This document shows, one piece after another, positions 1-11,464 of a DNA stretch of 64,000 bases (within the stretch, counting starts at the first letter, position 1; every line of letters starts with the position of its first letter). Source of the stretch: Enoplolaimus lenunculus (Eukaryota > Nematoda > Enoplea > Enoplida > Thoracostomopsidae); contig JASANG010003984.1 in the NCBI GenBank assembly GCA_030248215.1, positions 594,403 through 658,402 of the forward strand, in the 5' to 3' direction. Position numbers and translations under genes: made by a program. The notes beneath the pieces were generated by a model. It ran no database searches and was not told where the DNA came from. It was given only the letters and a program-made list of their open reading frames with translations.

Positions 1-478
1 GATGCTAAATCTGGTATCAAAACGATACTAAGCGAATCGTATCAAATACCAGGGTGGAGGCCCTCAAACTCGCGATAGAAGCGAATGCGAAGCCAGACGC
101 ATTTTAAAACTTAAGCGGTTTTCGTTTCAACCGGTTAGGGTTGGAGGTATGGGGGGGTGGCTGTTTCGGCCCCCTGCTCCCAATCTTATTATTGCAAAAA
201 TATTATTTTGCAACATTCCCTATTGGATATTTCCATCACAACCCGAATCTAAATTGTTAGAACAGATCTAAAATATTTCACATTTATTAATTGTTCGCTT
301 CTGCCAATCTCAAATCGTGGTTATATGTTTGTCCATATTCTTGTCGCCAAGCCCCGGCGAAACACGTGAACACATAATTGGCTTGCAATTTTTGAACGCG
401 TACGCTCAAAGCGACGCCGCAAAACACTGCTTAAACACTTTTTAGAAGTTAAGAAAGTAAACTTTACTGAAACTATTT
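1..478. other. unassigned non-coding stretch
   Basis: No reading frame here looks like a gene. The motif GCCAGACGCA near 92 recurs near 25499 and, as a close variant, near 57030. This suggests an old dispersed repeat, but I could not define its ends. Confidence 0.4.
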
Positions 479-662
479 TATTGTAAGTTTCATTGAGTTG
501 ATTTGAACTCAGAACGAATTGAATCGACTCAAAACACTCCATTGTGAATTAGGACAATTTGACATTATATTTCTGGGTTGATTCATCTTTTCTGAGCTGA
601 GTGAAATAATCAACTTATCAGGAATCAACTCTAACTGAACATGAGAATCAAATCAATTCAAA
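479..662. mobile_element. GAGTT MITE, degenerate copy
   Basis: This is a diverged copy of the family whose ends read ACTGTAAATT and AATTTACAGT and whose interior is built from repeated TGAGTTGA / TCAACTCA words. The order of those words matches the better copies at 6692 and 13294. Confidence 0.55.
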
Positions 663-685
663 GATTTCAGAATCCGTCACCAGTT

Positions 686-859
686 ACCGAGCCCGAAGTT
701 AACGGTGGGGGTGCAAGGACGGCCCAGCCCCCCCGGAACACAATTTTGTCCCCCCGCCCTAGAAAATTTTCAACCTTGCTTGCAAAGTCATTGAAAAGCC
801 TTGTACGCCCCTCCGGCAAAAATGTTTAGTACACCCTGTCAAGGTGATCTGCCTACAGG
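686..859. mobile_element. GC-arm MITE
   Basis: This is a roughly 170-bp element whose outer arms resemble GGCCCGTAGCC and GGCTACGGGCC. The inner part contains the recurring words CCTAGAAAATTTT, CAACCTTGCTTG and GCCCCTCC. About ten further copies lie in the window, for example at 16674, 25951 and 60638. Confidence 0.6.
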
Positions 860-1320
860 GGACTGCTGGTTTACGCTCATGAACTGCGGAATATTTTGCA
901 AAGTTTAATGATTTTAAGCTAGTTCAATCGTCAATCACTCTGCAAGCTGTTTTAGCTTAAAACTAGCCAGCTTCTACCGTAGATCTTATTATTAACTTAT
1001 TTCAGTTATTTTGACACTTTAGCTAAGTAACTGTTTAAAATTTTTTAACTTCATCAAAAATTCATACGAATCTTAGTTGTTGTTTAATTCGCGTTTTCGC
1101 TAAACATATGTTCCGTTTTGTGGTGGTTTAAGCCATTTTTTTGTAAATATTTCGAAAAATATAATTTATTCCTGGTCATTTTGGCATATTTTAACGGCGT
1201 TTATGTTAACTTTTGCACCAGTTGCTGTTTTTGATGGAGTTTTGATGAAATTTATATATATATCTGTATTTTTAGACAATATCAACGCTTATAAATGTTG
1301 CCGAGCCAACAAATACTGTA
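860..1320. other. no feature seen
   Basis: AT-rich sequence with a short TATATA run near 1253. I see no coding signal and no repeat that I could match elsewhere in the window. Confidence 0.4.
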
Positions 1321-1594
1321 TACTGCATTAAATTCAAGTGAATTGATTTTAAATCAGAATGACGTTAATTGCTCAGTATGATTTTGGACTTTTAAAATTC
1401 TGAGGTTATTTTGAGTTAATTATTGAAGTCACCCGCAATCAACTCAACTTAAAATGAGGATCAGCTGAACTCAGAGTGAGTTAATGTGTCAGGGACACAT
1501 CCCGATGGTCGCAGCCGTAACAAATGTTTATTGATTTAAACTCAGATATCATTGGCCGAGTTGATTAATCAGCCCATTGGAATTTAAGGTGTAT
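1321..1594. mobile_element. GAGTT MITE, interrupted copy
   Basis: Diverged family member with recognisable TGAGTTGA words and a right end close to GGAATTTAAGGTGTA. About 35 bp of unrelated GC-richer sequence (near 1490-1525) interrupts it. Confidence 0.55.
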
Positions 1595-1599
1595 TCATT

Positions 1600-1654
1600 C
1601 TTACAAGAGTAATAATAGTTTGTAATACTGAGAGTGCACGTGCACTCTTGTAAG
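1600..1654. repeat. short inverted repeat (CACTCT family fragment)
   Basis: CTTACAAGAGT near 1600 is matched by ACTCTTGTAAG near 1644. The same end words occur at the borders of the CACTCT elements at 21484 and 45868, so this is probably a deletion derivative. Confidence 0.5.
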
Positions 1655-2827
1655 ATTTTTACGCTAAAGTTAGTTGACAACGGAACCGTTAAACTACGAA
1701 TTACTTAACAATTTCACATTTCTCGCACAAATCTTATCTCGTCTAAAACTATGCCTTTTAATCCTAAGCTTACGCCTAAACTTAAGCCTGAGTTTAATTC
1801 ACATAACTTTACCTAGTAGCATCGCGATGCTTGCATCTAATTGCCAACACAGAGGTACGCATTACGTATTTTGTCGGTAAATATAATTGTGACTCACGAA
1901 AAGGTTATACGAAAACTAACAGGTCTGCCTTCGTTTTCAGGTTCGAAACCTACTTTACAGTCATTTTCCGGTTCCGAACTTTCAAAACCTATTCATGCGA
2001 TGTCTTAAATTTCAACCAGGTCTAATCGTTTGATTACAACTTGGCAAAGCGGTTTCACACCTGGATAAATTTAGTGAATTTTAATACCAAACCCGGCTAC
2101 GTGAAAGAACCAGCACTGTTACGGAGTAACCAATGAAATCCAAGAAGGTCGTAGTGTCTTCGTTAGTAACAATATAATTTAATTTCAAGTAAAATTACAC
2201 GTATGTTAAACGAATCAATTTGTACACAAACCTTGTATATGTTAGGGTTCAACCCGATACCAAAACAACGACGGACCCGGAGCCAGATAATCTAATATCC
2301 GGCCGGAACTGGAGTCGAATAATCAATTCAAACGTAACAGTAGATTGCATTTAAACAACAGAACGTAGCTAACAGTTCATCCTTAAATAGCCTAAGGTAT
2401 CCACAGTGTTTGCATGGCAAAGCTTAACGGCTCACGCCGATGGCTCTTTAACACTTCAACAACACCCGTATTCCAATATTCTATGATTTTGTAACGTTGC
2501 GTTCAGTTGCAATACTGGTTTGGCGCATGTTACTTTTAATGGTAACCAGTTTTCCGTAGGTACTATGTAATAGAGTTGGCTAGAATTAAGGCTTTTTTGC
2601 TTAGGCTTAGGCTTAGTTACACACATCTTTACGCTGAAGTTTAGGCTTAGCCTTAGGTGTTTAGTAATATGCTAAGATATATACTGTTATCCCGTGAAAT
2701 AACACTGGTCATCTTTATCATGGTTTCCAGTGTTATTGTAACCCCCAAAAATTATGAACGTACACGGGCACATGCAAACATTTACATTACCTGTATGACA
2801 AAAAGTAAGTAAATCAGTTCTATGGTA
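1655..2827. other. non-coding, with TTAGGC-like patches
   Basis: No gene seen. Degenerate CCTAAG/TTAGGC words occur at about 1754-1800. At about 2585-2720 there is a fragment resembling the TEL1 element: a TTTTTTGCTTAGGC core followed by an AATATGCT word. Confidence 0.45.
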
Positions 2828-3285
2828 CTCTAGTGACCCGAATAAGAAGGTGGACTGATATTTATTTGGCCTCTCCAGAGGATACCCCCTTGTTATTCGG
2901 TTACGGACTGTTATTTATTTTCAAACAGCCCTCCGCCACCCTTCCTAACTGATATATATCCGGTATTGCAACTATCTGTTGAATTAAACGCTTTTTGCGT
3001 TTCATCAAAAGCTTAAGCGATAATGCAAGGTTATACTTTGGAACGTAACTTTCAAAACTTAAGTGCGCTTTAAAATTTCGAACAGAAGTTTAGTTTGGTC
3101 CTTTAGTCATTTATGCACTACATTTAGGGATGATTAACATTTATGAACTGTAATTAGGGTTTAGGGACTCTCTCTCCGCTTACGGACACGTATTAAGGAT
3201 ACGGACCCCTATCGATTGGAGCTCAAGATGGGGACCACCCCGTCTTTTTGCCCCCCCCCCCGTCTTATTCGGGTCACTACAGTAG
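2828..3285. mobile_element. GACCC MITE, both ends present
   Basis: This 450-bp element has inverted ends reading CTCTAGTGACCCGAATAAGA on the left and CTTATTCGGGTCACTACAGTA on the right. Internal landmarks shared with other copies are GGCCTCTCCAGAG and GGTTACGGACTG. A poly-C run lies just inside the right end. I see no reading frame. Confidence 0.75.
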
Positions 3286-5050
3286 TTGGCATAAATACAA
3301 ATGATGGTTTCATTTTTTTTAATTTTTATAAAGATTATTCAGCAAGTTAAAATACCGGAGCCAGTTGCGTGATAGGCAAATTAGAAATACTTTACAAACG
3401 CACCTTTATCGCCTATTTGATGGCAATAAATATGTCTGGAATTGGTGTTCGTACTCCCCAAAAATTTGGCCTTCGACGCTATTTCAATGTCTAAATCAGA
3501 AGAGTACACCTAAAAAATCTAAGGATCTGTTCAACCGAACGGGGCCCTGCATCAAATCAAAACATTTCAACAGGAGCCCAATCAAGCAATGTAAGCTAGC
3601 TTCTAGCTCGCATGTTTTTTCATTGGCTGATGCCTTAATGTTAATGTTTTACAATGTTTTGATTGGCTGATGCCTAAATGTTAATGTTTTACAATGTTTT
3701 GATTGGCTGATGCCTTAATATTAATGTTTTACAAAAATAGTTTCGCGATCGGATTGGTGAAAAATGTTATATTTTTAGATTTAATACATTTGATGCAAAA
3801 ATTTTAGTTCTGAGATAGTTTCGTTTTTTTCGGTTTATCATTGCTTCCTGGTTGCGCCGATGGGGCGGGTTTCTAAAGTAAATGTTTTCCACCCGACGGT
3901 TTGAGGTTCGAATCTTAGCTTGAAATTAAACGTCAGTTGAAATGAAAAAACACTCATCGGGAAAAAGGTTACGTTTAACATTTAAATCGACCTTTGCGTT
4001 TGCAAAATGTTTAACTTTCAATCTCGGATTGGATTTGCTAACAACTGTTTCTAATGTCGGTAATTATATCCGGTACCATGTCCAACTCGCTTCCAAACCT
4101 CAAGGTTTGAATTGATTTATTGCTAATTTTTATTCAAACAGCCGTGATTCGCACGAAACCTTCTAGTGTTTCTGCCCAGAGAGTCCCGTTACGAGGCAAG
4201 GCGCTCTGTTGTCCCTTTGAAAAATTGCACCCACGAAACGTTTTCGCTCCGCTTGTAACTTATTCAAATATCCCACTTGCTTCGCCTGATATGTTGCTGC
4301 CTCACCCCTTGTGCCGTGTAAGGCTGACTACAACTACAGAACCCCCAGTAAACCGTGCATTTGGGTTGTTTTGACGTAAGACTTTCACTCTGGTAGCAAT
4401 TTGGCCAAATTCGCTAGTCAGTTATCTAAAACAATTAGGCTTTACTTGTAAGCGATTTAGATAAATTAAAGCTGGCCAAGAAAGAGCCTTGTGCGACAGC
4501 ATAAACCCTGTTGCGTATTTATCTATAAATTTAACTGTAAGGTAAATGCTTGAGCGGTTTTAAGATAACTACAGACAGGAGTGTACGAAATTAATAGTAG
4601 AAGACTCGAGTGAGTTAGTAATACGTTAACCTAAGCATATTGAAAGTTAATGGCAATTGATGACTGTATTTTCTTAAAAAAGACTTAGCTAATATTTTTT
4701 AAATTTTATATTTTTTTTGAAATGTTTTTTTAAATATAGACTGTATTGTTGTAGGTACTCGCTAAACGCTTAAACTAACTTGATTTCAACATAAGGTAAT
4801 CCAGCTGTATTAAAACAACTTTCTAGAGTAACTAAACTAAAAAGTAGGTTTAGGCTTAAACTCATTTAAAATCTTACATATTTTCAGTTTAAGCTTAACT
4901 TACTGACGAACTCTTAGATACGCATAATTTCAAGGCTGTATTTGTAACTTAAACTAAAAATAAGTTAACTTAAACTCGTATTAATTTTCCAAATGTTTTT
5001 CTCTAAAGAAACGCATTTTGGATTGTACGTAGCAGATATCGTCAGTTTAT
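3286..5050. other. non-coding stretch
   Basis: Apart from the 40-bp tandem repeat listed separately, I see only AT-rich sequence. There is an A/T block at 4676-4735 and degenerate TTAGG words at about 4845-4900. The open frame at 4120-4374 has no recognisable family or splice context. Confidence 0.4.
3622..3735. repeat. 40-bp tandem repeat, 3 copies
   Basis: The phrase ATTGGCTGATGCC starts at 3622, 3662 and 3702, giving a 40-bp period and nearly identical units. Each unit carries ATTGG, the complement of a CCAAT box, but a regulatory role is only a guess. Confidence 0.8.
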
Positions 5051-5520
5051 TACTGTAGTGACCCGAATAAGAGTGGGGGACTGATATTTATTTGGCCTCT
5101 CCAGAGAGTACCCCCTTGTTATCCGGTTACGGACTGTTATTTATTTCTTTACATGCCCTCTACCGCCCTTTGTTGCTGATATTTAATTCGGTATTGCAAT
5201 TATCCGCTGAATTAAACGTTGATTTGTCTAGAATCAAAAGCTTGAGCTATAATGTAACGTTGTACTTAGGAATGCACTTTCAAAACTTAAGTATGCTTTA
5301 AAGTTTCGAACTGAACTTTATTTGGTCCCGGAGTCATTTATACACTACAATTGGGATAATTGACATTTATGGACTCTAATTAGAGTTTAAAAACTCTATC
5401 CGCTTCCGGACGCTTACTAAGGATACGGACTCTTATTGACTGGCACTCAAAATGAAAAGGTTAAGCTTATTCTATTACTGTCCCGCAGAAAAACGTTCAC
5501 TCCTGATCTTTACATGTGGC
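5051..5520. mobile_element. GACCC MITE lacking its right end, joined to a TEL1 fragment
   Basis: The left end ACTGTAGTGACCCGAATAAG and the interior match the 2828 copy. The element stops near 5460 without the right inverted repeat. About 60 bp of the terminal part of a TEL1 element follows (GTCCCGCAGAAAAACGTTC through the ATCTTTACATG word). Confidence 0.65.
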
Positions 5521-5588
5521 AAGTTGTAAAACAACCGAATTGCAGTTTATGCAGGTTTACAAACGTACTAAAATGTAGCGCATTCCGG

Positions 5589-5749
5589 TATGGCCCGTAG
5601 CGACGGAGGGGTTACGCATAAGGGGCTCAACCGCAAGAGAAAACCCCCTAGAAAATTTACAACGTTGCTTGTAAGTCAACGGAAACAATTGTATGCCACT
5701 CCTGAAAATTTTTTAACCCCTCAGCACGGATGACCTGGCATGGGCCTGA
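5589..5749. mobile_element. GC-arm MITE
   Basis: Element with the family words GGCCCGTAGC at the left, CCCCCTAGAAAATTT and TGCTTGTAAGTCA inside, and TGGCATGGGCC at the right. Confidence 0.6.
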
Positions 5750-6060
5750 AACCGGTCGTTTGACTATCTCCATTTGTTCGGTTCAAACTTAGTTACCAGC
5801 AACTTGCGACTACCGTTGCACAAATGCAACAATATAAGGAATAAGCCTAACCCTAAACGCTACAGCAACATGTGGCGTTAACTGCCCCAGCTTAAAATTT
5901 TTTTCAGAATGGAAATATAGTACTAAGGTTAAAGTTTAGACAAACCGTTGATTTGTGCTAAACGTACCAACCTAAAACTGACCCTAAAAGTAATCTTTTA
6001 GTTTTTCTTTCTTAGCTGAATAAATGTCACACTGCGTGGGTCGTAATTATTTAAAGTCCA
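5750..6060. other. no feature seen
   Basis: Non-coding sequence with no recognised repeat or gene. Confidence 0.35.
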
Positions 6061-6148
6061 GGGTTGCGCTATACTAGCCGCAGGGTGCCGTGTGTCATAA
6101 ATAAAACTAAATTTCTGATATACCGCGCGGCGAGTATAGCGCAGCCCT
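6061..6148. mobile_element. CGC hairpin MITE, short copy
   Basis: GGGTTGCGCTATACT at the left pairs with AGTATAGCGCAGCCC at the right, around a short GC-rich then AT-rich loop. The same ends bound copies at 18985, 29974 and 40896. Confidence 0.75.
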
Positions 6149-6349
6149 AACATAGGCCGAGGCAGGTAGTCGCAAACGCCTATAGCAATTATTGCCAGTT
6201 AGTGATAAGTCTGGTAACTTTTTAAGCAATGAATTATGAGCTTCGTAGCTTTAATACAATTTTTGAATGGAGATTACCACATCTTTCACAGTACCATTTC
6301 GCTTGTTTGCGCAACTATTACTAACTGAATATAAATGCTACAGACGTGT

Positions 6350-6562
6350 ACACTACAAAAAATGGTGAGTCAAATTGATTCTCTCCGAAATAGGCTCTAT
6401 GGGACTACACAAACTGAGTCAAATTCGACTCCACCATAGTCAAACATGCGACTCAGTGAATCGAATTTGACTCTGCCGGAGTCGAATTATGACTCAATTT
6501 GTGTAGTCCCGTAGAGCCTATTTCGGAGAGAGTCCATTTGACTCACCATTTCTTGCTGTGTA
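6350..6562. mobile_element. GACTC hairpin MITE, complete
   Basis: A near-perfect hairpin of about 210 bp. ACACT...AAAATGGTGAGTCAAATT at the left is mirrored by CAAATGG/GACTCACCATTT at the right. The interior is made of GAGTCAAATTCGACTC-type words. Other copies lie at 14196, 20110, 20762 and 28337. Confidence 0.8.
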
Positions 6563-6574
6563 AGAAAATCAGCC

Positions 6575-7052
6575 TCAGAGTCTGTATTCTCAAATCCATA
6601 TAGCCCCTATCACAAGTTAGTAATAGGATTTCAAACTAATCAACTGCTGCCATTGTACATCTCAAAAGTTGCACAGAAATACACTAAATTAACTGTAAAT
6701 TGCAGTGAGTTGATTTTAACACAGAGTGAGTTAAATTACTCAGTCTGAGTTAGGACTATCAGAACTCAGATTTGTGAGTTGGTTCAACTCTATCGGAGTT
6801 AACTGATCAACTCACCCGGAATCATATCAACTGAGAGCGAAAATCAGTTCAACTCAGAGTGAGTTAATGCTTATTGTTATTAACTCAGAAATAACTAACT
6901 CACTAGCTGAGTTGATTATTTAACTCATTGGAATTTACAGTGTTGAATGCAATAAATGTGATTAATTTCACAAATCTCACCATTTCCTAGTTCGAAAGTT
7001 ACAACCTTTACCATCAACTGGTACTAGATGCTACACACATTTGAGAATACGG
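6575..7052. mobile_element. CAC-arm element with a GAGTT MITE inside
   Basis: The outer arms read TATTCTCAAAT..CATATAGCACC at the left and GATGCTACACACATTTGAGAATA at the right. The interior is split by a GAGTT MITE at 6692-6942. The copy at 49402-49622 has the same arms and no insert, so it serves as an empty-site comparison. Confidence 0.7.
6692..6942. mobile_element. GAGTT MITE, complete copy
   Basis: Ends ACTGTAAATTGCAGTGAG and TTGGAATTTACAGTGT are inverted. The interior is a palindromic series of TGAGTTGA / TCAACTCA words, about 250 bp in all. It sits inside the CAC-arm element. Confidence 0.8.
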
Positions 7053-7173
7053 GTCAGGTTTTTTTAGATATTATTTGTCTCTGTCACGTTTAATTCTCAC
7101 AAATGCATATCAATTTTTATCAGTTAGTAATAGATTTTCAAACAAATTTGGCTTCAGTCTTGTAGTTATGATT

Positions 7174-7367
7174 TTAGTTATTAGTGTTTAGGCATTTTTG
7201 ACTACCTGGAGCTGACATGAGTGGATATTTCTGACGAGGAGGGCAGGCTACGCAATTTTAGTATACCAACTTAGTTATTAGTGTTTAGGCATTTTTGACT
7301 ACCTGGAGCTGACATCAGTGGATATTTCTGACGAGGAGGGCAGGCTACGCAATTTTAGTATACCAAC
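7174..7367. repeat. 97-bp direct duplication
   Basis: TTAGTTATTAGTGTTTAGG begins at 7174 and again at 7271. The two units differ at only about one base, so the duplication is recent. Confidence 0.85.
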
Positions 7368-7475
7368 TTTCCGAGAGGGAACACCTATACCGCAGGGACC
7401 TTACCATATTATCTCACAAAACATTTTTTGACAAGGGGCGGGCGTACGCCACCCCCCATTTGGATCCGCTGGTTA
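7330..7475. mobile_element. GGATCC element fragment
   Basis: Contains the family words GGGACCTTACCAT, TCACAAAA, GACAAGGGGCG and the end word TGGATCCGCTGG. The same words bound elements at 21045 and 30296. The left end overlaps the 97-bp duplication. Confidence 0.5.
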
Positions 7476-8361
7476 GTGGCTAATGATCGAGTATAGACTT
7501 ATAAGCCAGTTCAAAATATGTTTGGTAGATTATCATTGGTTATAATGAACGTTTTGCCAGTATGACATTTGGTTATAACCATTTTAAATTTTCAAATTTA
7601 AAAATGAAACATTTGTCAAAAATTCACTCAACCAAAACCTAAATTTTTTTTATTCAACTCATTTTTTTCCCATTTATCTCTCGTCTTTCTACCATAATAT
7701 TAATAATACAGCAAAGTTCGGTTTACCTCAGCTGCGTTAGTGCATATACCAGATATTAAATCGCCGGTGTAAGGATTTCATTTCGAAAGGGATCATACTT
7801 GAATCGATCCGAGGGTAAGACAGCAAGCAGGACTGCTGTTACCTTCAGCAATCTACCAGGTTATTCTATGCGATCAATGTTATCTTTTTTTAGATATTCG
7901 TCTTTGATAAATTTCAAGGGTGGTTCCCCCTGTATATTTATGCGTCAGAGTAAAGGTGGTAAGCGTTTTATACCAGAATGTTACCGTTTGAAAGGCGTTA
8001 GAACAAGGAGCAATTATTACCTTTGATTACAGTATAATTATCTTTTCTTTCACGGCGTTCTTATACCGTTTCTCAAGCCTCGCATTGAGACACTCGTTGT
8101 GTCTTGTTATTTGACGGGTTTAAATATAGTGGCCCTACGCCTTCAGCAAAAAAATAACTGTTTTATTCATGGTAGTTGGCTTATGTATATACTTTTGTCG
8201 CGGTTATTTTTCATTGTTCACGTATTGCTGGTTCTTGCATCTTGGTGCATTTTTGCCGAATTATATTTTTTGGTTTAACTGTCAACATTTTTTTATTCAT
8301 CGCTTACAAGATACGTCATGCACAAAGATGTGAATTTTTAGGCAACCTTTTAGTTTTAATA
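7476..8361. other. non-coding stretch
   Basis: No gene or defined repeat recognised. The open frames at 7799-8026 and 8176-8499 show no family; the second one simply translates the TTAGGC run into Leu-Gly repeats. Confidence 0.4.
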
Positions 8362-8450
8362 GGCGTAGGCTTAGGTTTAAGCTTAGGCTTAGCCTTATGC
8401 TTAGGCTTAGGCTTAGGGTTAGGCTTAGGCTTAGGCTTAGACTTAGGCTT
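8362..8450 (+). repeat. interstitial TTAGGC-like telomeric run
   Basis: About 14 consecutive hexamers of TTAGGC and one-base variants (TTAGGT, TTAAGC, TTATGC, TTAGGG). It is not bounded by the TEL1 arms that flank most other TTAGGC runs here, so it may be a remnant or an independent interstitial block. Confidence 0.8.
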
Positions 8451-8810
8451 TATGCTTGAGAATCACATTTTCGAAAGGCATTATCGCACCAATTATTAGT
8501 AATGTAAACAAACATATCAATGCATTTTCAGAAATATTTCGACAGGAACAATTATTTTATCACAAAAAATATGCAGAATTTCACAAAATTTGATTCATTG
8601 GTTCATATGTCATAAAGATCTTTTGCCAACTGGTGATTGGTGCTACACCGAAGCGGAAAATATTGGCCAGGTTTGCCGCTTTAGGCACAAGACTGGTTGT
8701 TTCCTTCGACGTTCTGTTTCGAAGAAAACAATGTGAAATTTGAGACAAACGAAAAATTTCGTGTCTTCGTTTTAAGTACTGGGAATGAAATCTGAGTCAG
8801 AATTAATTTT

Positions 8811-9065
8811 ACAAACAAATAAAAATTATAAATTGAGAAATAAATTTAGAAATAAATAATAATTAAAAAATGAGAATAAAATTTAGAAATAAAAATAAAA
8901 ATTAAAACCGATAATAAAATTTTGAAACAAATAAAAATTAAAAAATGAGAATAAAATTTAGAAGTAAATAAAAATTAAAAAGGATAATAAAATATTTAAA
9001 CAAATAAAAATTAAAAAGTGAGAATAAAATTTAGAAACAAACGTAAATTAAAAATGAGAATAAAT
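8811..9065. repeat. A-rich degenerate tandem repeat
   Basis: The words AAATAAAAATTAAAAA and TGAGAATAAAATTTAGAA recur every 50-65 bp. Sequence up to about 9240 stays very A-rich. I see no coding signal. Confidence 0.6.
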
Positions 9066-9331
9066 TTAAATGAAAATTTCAAGGAAGGCAAAAAAATTAA
9101 TTTTGAAAATGATTGTGAAAAAGCGAAAATTCTGGAGACAATAAAATTTAAAAACGAAATTTATAAATTAAGTAATTCTGAAAAAAAATAAAAATATTTT
9201 ACAAAATTTGAAAAATTGAAACAAAACATTTAAAGAAATGAATAATTATGCTCAAGATTTTGGCTTCTATTTGTACTTATTTATAATGACAATAGCAAAT
9301 TATGTCGCCATTGGCTTATTTTATCGAATAC

Positions 9332-9652
9332 TTATGCATCGTTCGCAATAAAATATTTCATTTTCCATCCGAAAACATTATAAGGTAGGGTTAACACGAG
9401 ATAATTTTCAAAGTTGTCATGAGTTCACCTAACCCTAACGAAAAAATTGCGTTAACCCTATACTAAAGCGTGTTACATGATGCTCTGTGACACGTATTAT
9501 GATACAGCTTTGACATGCGCTACGGTAGGGTTAACGCAATTTTTTTGTTAGGGTTGGGTTAACGCATGACAACTTTGAAAATTAACACGTGTTAACCCTA
9601 CCTTATAATGTTTTAGTAGCAAAATGAAATTTATTATTGTGAACGATGCATA
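9332..9652. repeat. long inverted repeat (fold-back element)
   Basis: TATGCATCGTTCGCAATAAA near 9332 is mirrored by the complement ending near 9652. The inner arms AAGGTAGGGTTAACAC and GTGTTAACCCTACCTT mirror one another at about 9381 and 9591. The loop holds no reading frame. Confidence 0.8.
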
Positions 9653-9791
9653 ATATATGTTTTGCCACATACTTAACGGTTTTCAAATAGCCAAACTTCG
9701 ACTCCAAAGCTTCACGTATTAAACTTAAACTGAATTTTTTCACATTGAAATGTCGAAATGAATTCACGAATTTGGCCAGTGTATAGAGCAT

Positions 9792-9973
9792 TGCCGTAAC
9801 AGTAGTATAAGCATATTCCTAAGCCTAATGCCTAAACCTTTTGTGTAAAGCTTAAGACTAAGACTGAGCTTATACATAAGCTTAAACCTAAGCAAAAAAT
9901 TAGTATAAACCGTAACCTTCAGTCTATATTGCAGTCCCGCAGATCAACGTTCCGCCCCTGATCGCTACATGTG
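9792..9973 (-). mobile_element. TEL1 MITE with CCTAAG core
   Basis: Reverse copy: GCCGTAACAGTAGTATAAG, then CCTAAGCCTAA-type words, then GCAGTCCCGCAG and a CGTTCCGCCCCTGATC arm. The order matches the complete TEL1 element at 41387. Confidence 0.65.
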
Positions 9974-11042
9974 CCGCTTATTTAAAGCGAAATATTAAAA
10001 TTATCGTTGATCGAGTTCAGACAAATTTTCTGATCTGAGACTAAATTTGTGTTCAGCTGAAAATCCTGGCTACGCCCCTGCCGGCCGACCTTTGTTTATT
10101 GTTTTAAGCACCAATCATATCAAGCATCACTGATTCATAAAAGACTCCAATTGGCTAAAAGTTTGTTTATTTTTTCGAGATGTTTTTTAAGCTGTTAACG
10201 CTAAGCATTTGACCAATCGCTGGTTTTGTAATTAGTTTCTGGTAGACTCTAAAACGTACAGGTTATCGTACGAGCAGGGGCGAGGCCATAATGTCATTTC
10301 AGAGCAAAATGAACTACTTGTAAAACGTTTTTGGCGAGCTTGCTGGATTGAAATAACACAAAAGCTTGTGCTAAACGTTTTAAGGTGGTATATTTCTGGG
10401 TTTGCCAGAATCTGCCATATAGACACCCCGGACTTATACAAGAGCCAGAAATTGTAAAACGATCTGTTTCGGCTTTATTCATGTAACAGACCTTTATATA
10501 TTTAATATATTATATATCTATATATCTATATATATTATATATATCTGTATGTATATATGTATATATATTGGATGTGTCAATCAGATATTTTTGAGGCTTC
10601 ATTGTAAAAACGATGGTTATAATTAGGTTGAGAATCTACAGCTTATTTTCAACAGAACGTGTTCCATAGGTTTAACGTTGCTTTTGGTAGAAATTTTTTC
10701 GAAATATTTTGGAAAATTCGGCAACGAATGTTTTTCAATTTTTAAATTGTAATTTAAATGTTATTTCAAATTTACATTATTTGCTTCGTCTGCTGGCTTT
10801 CGTTGGGCCTTTTGTAAAATTACTTTAAGTTTTGAATTATATTTAAAATTAGACTCGTGGTAGGAACAAGGTTAAAATACCAAATTAAACAGACTTGGGA
10901 ATGTGCTTTAAGGCTTGGCTGTGGGTCGCGGGAACGATTTTTTCCAGGGGTGTCAAACAGGAACGCAGCAGCTAAATCCGGTAAATCCCGACATGAAGTT
11001 TCAGTTTTGGATGGTGTTTCGCGGTGTCGTCGACAACTCAAT
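9974..11042. other. non-coding stretch with TA microsatellite
   Basis: Contains a TATATA-rich microsatellite at about 10499-10568. The open frames at 10232-10482 and 10820-11051 have no recognisable product. Confidence 0.4.
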
Positions 11043-11205
11043 ACACTATAAATTTCAGTGAGTTGATTTTAACTGAGAATGAGTTGAATCACTCAGTCTG
11101 AGTTAAGACTATGAGAACTGAAAATTTTGAGTTGATTCAATTCATTCTGAGTTAATTCCTCACCTCACCCAGAGTCAACTCAATTCAGTGTGAGAATCAA
11201 CCCCT
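11043..11205. mobile_element. GAGTT MITE, right part missing
   Basis: Starts with ACACTATAAATTTCAGTG and follows the family order to about 11205. It then stops before the right inverted repeat. Confidence 0.65.
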
Positions 11206-11464
11206 GACACGCCTATTCGTTGAGGGCCTGGCTTGATTTTACGCAACACCGATGCCACTCTAAAATGTTAGAAGCAACCGAATAGTTCCGATTGAATCCC
11301 TCAACTGAAACTGAACGGTTAACGGATTAGCAAACATTTCTGCTCTTGTACACTTTCCTCATTCACATTAAAACTTAAGCTTAGCCTTAGACATAGGCTT
11401 AGAAAAACAATTTACTTTTGTCTGAGCCTTGTGCCTAAACTTTTTGACCATTTATTCTTAAATG

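Noticed and set aside
8176-8499. 107-codon frame rich in Leu and Gly
   Set aside because: The Leu-Gly stretch is the translation of TTAGGC repeats.
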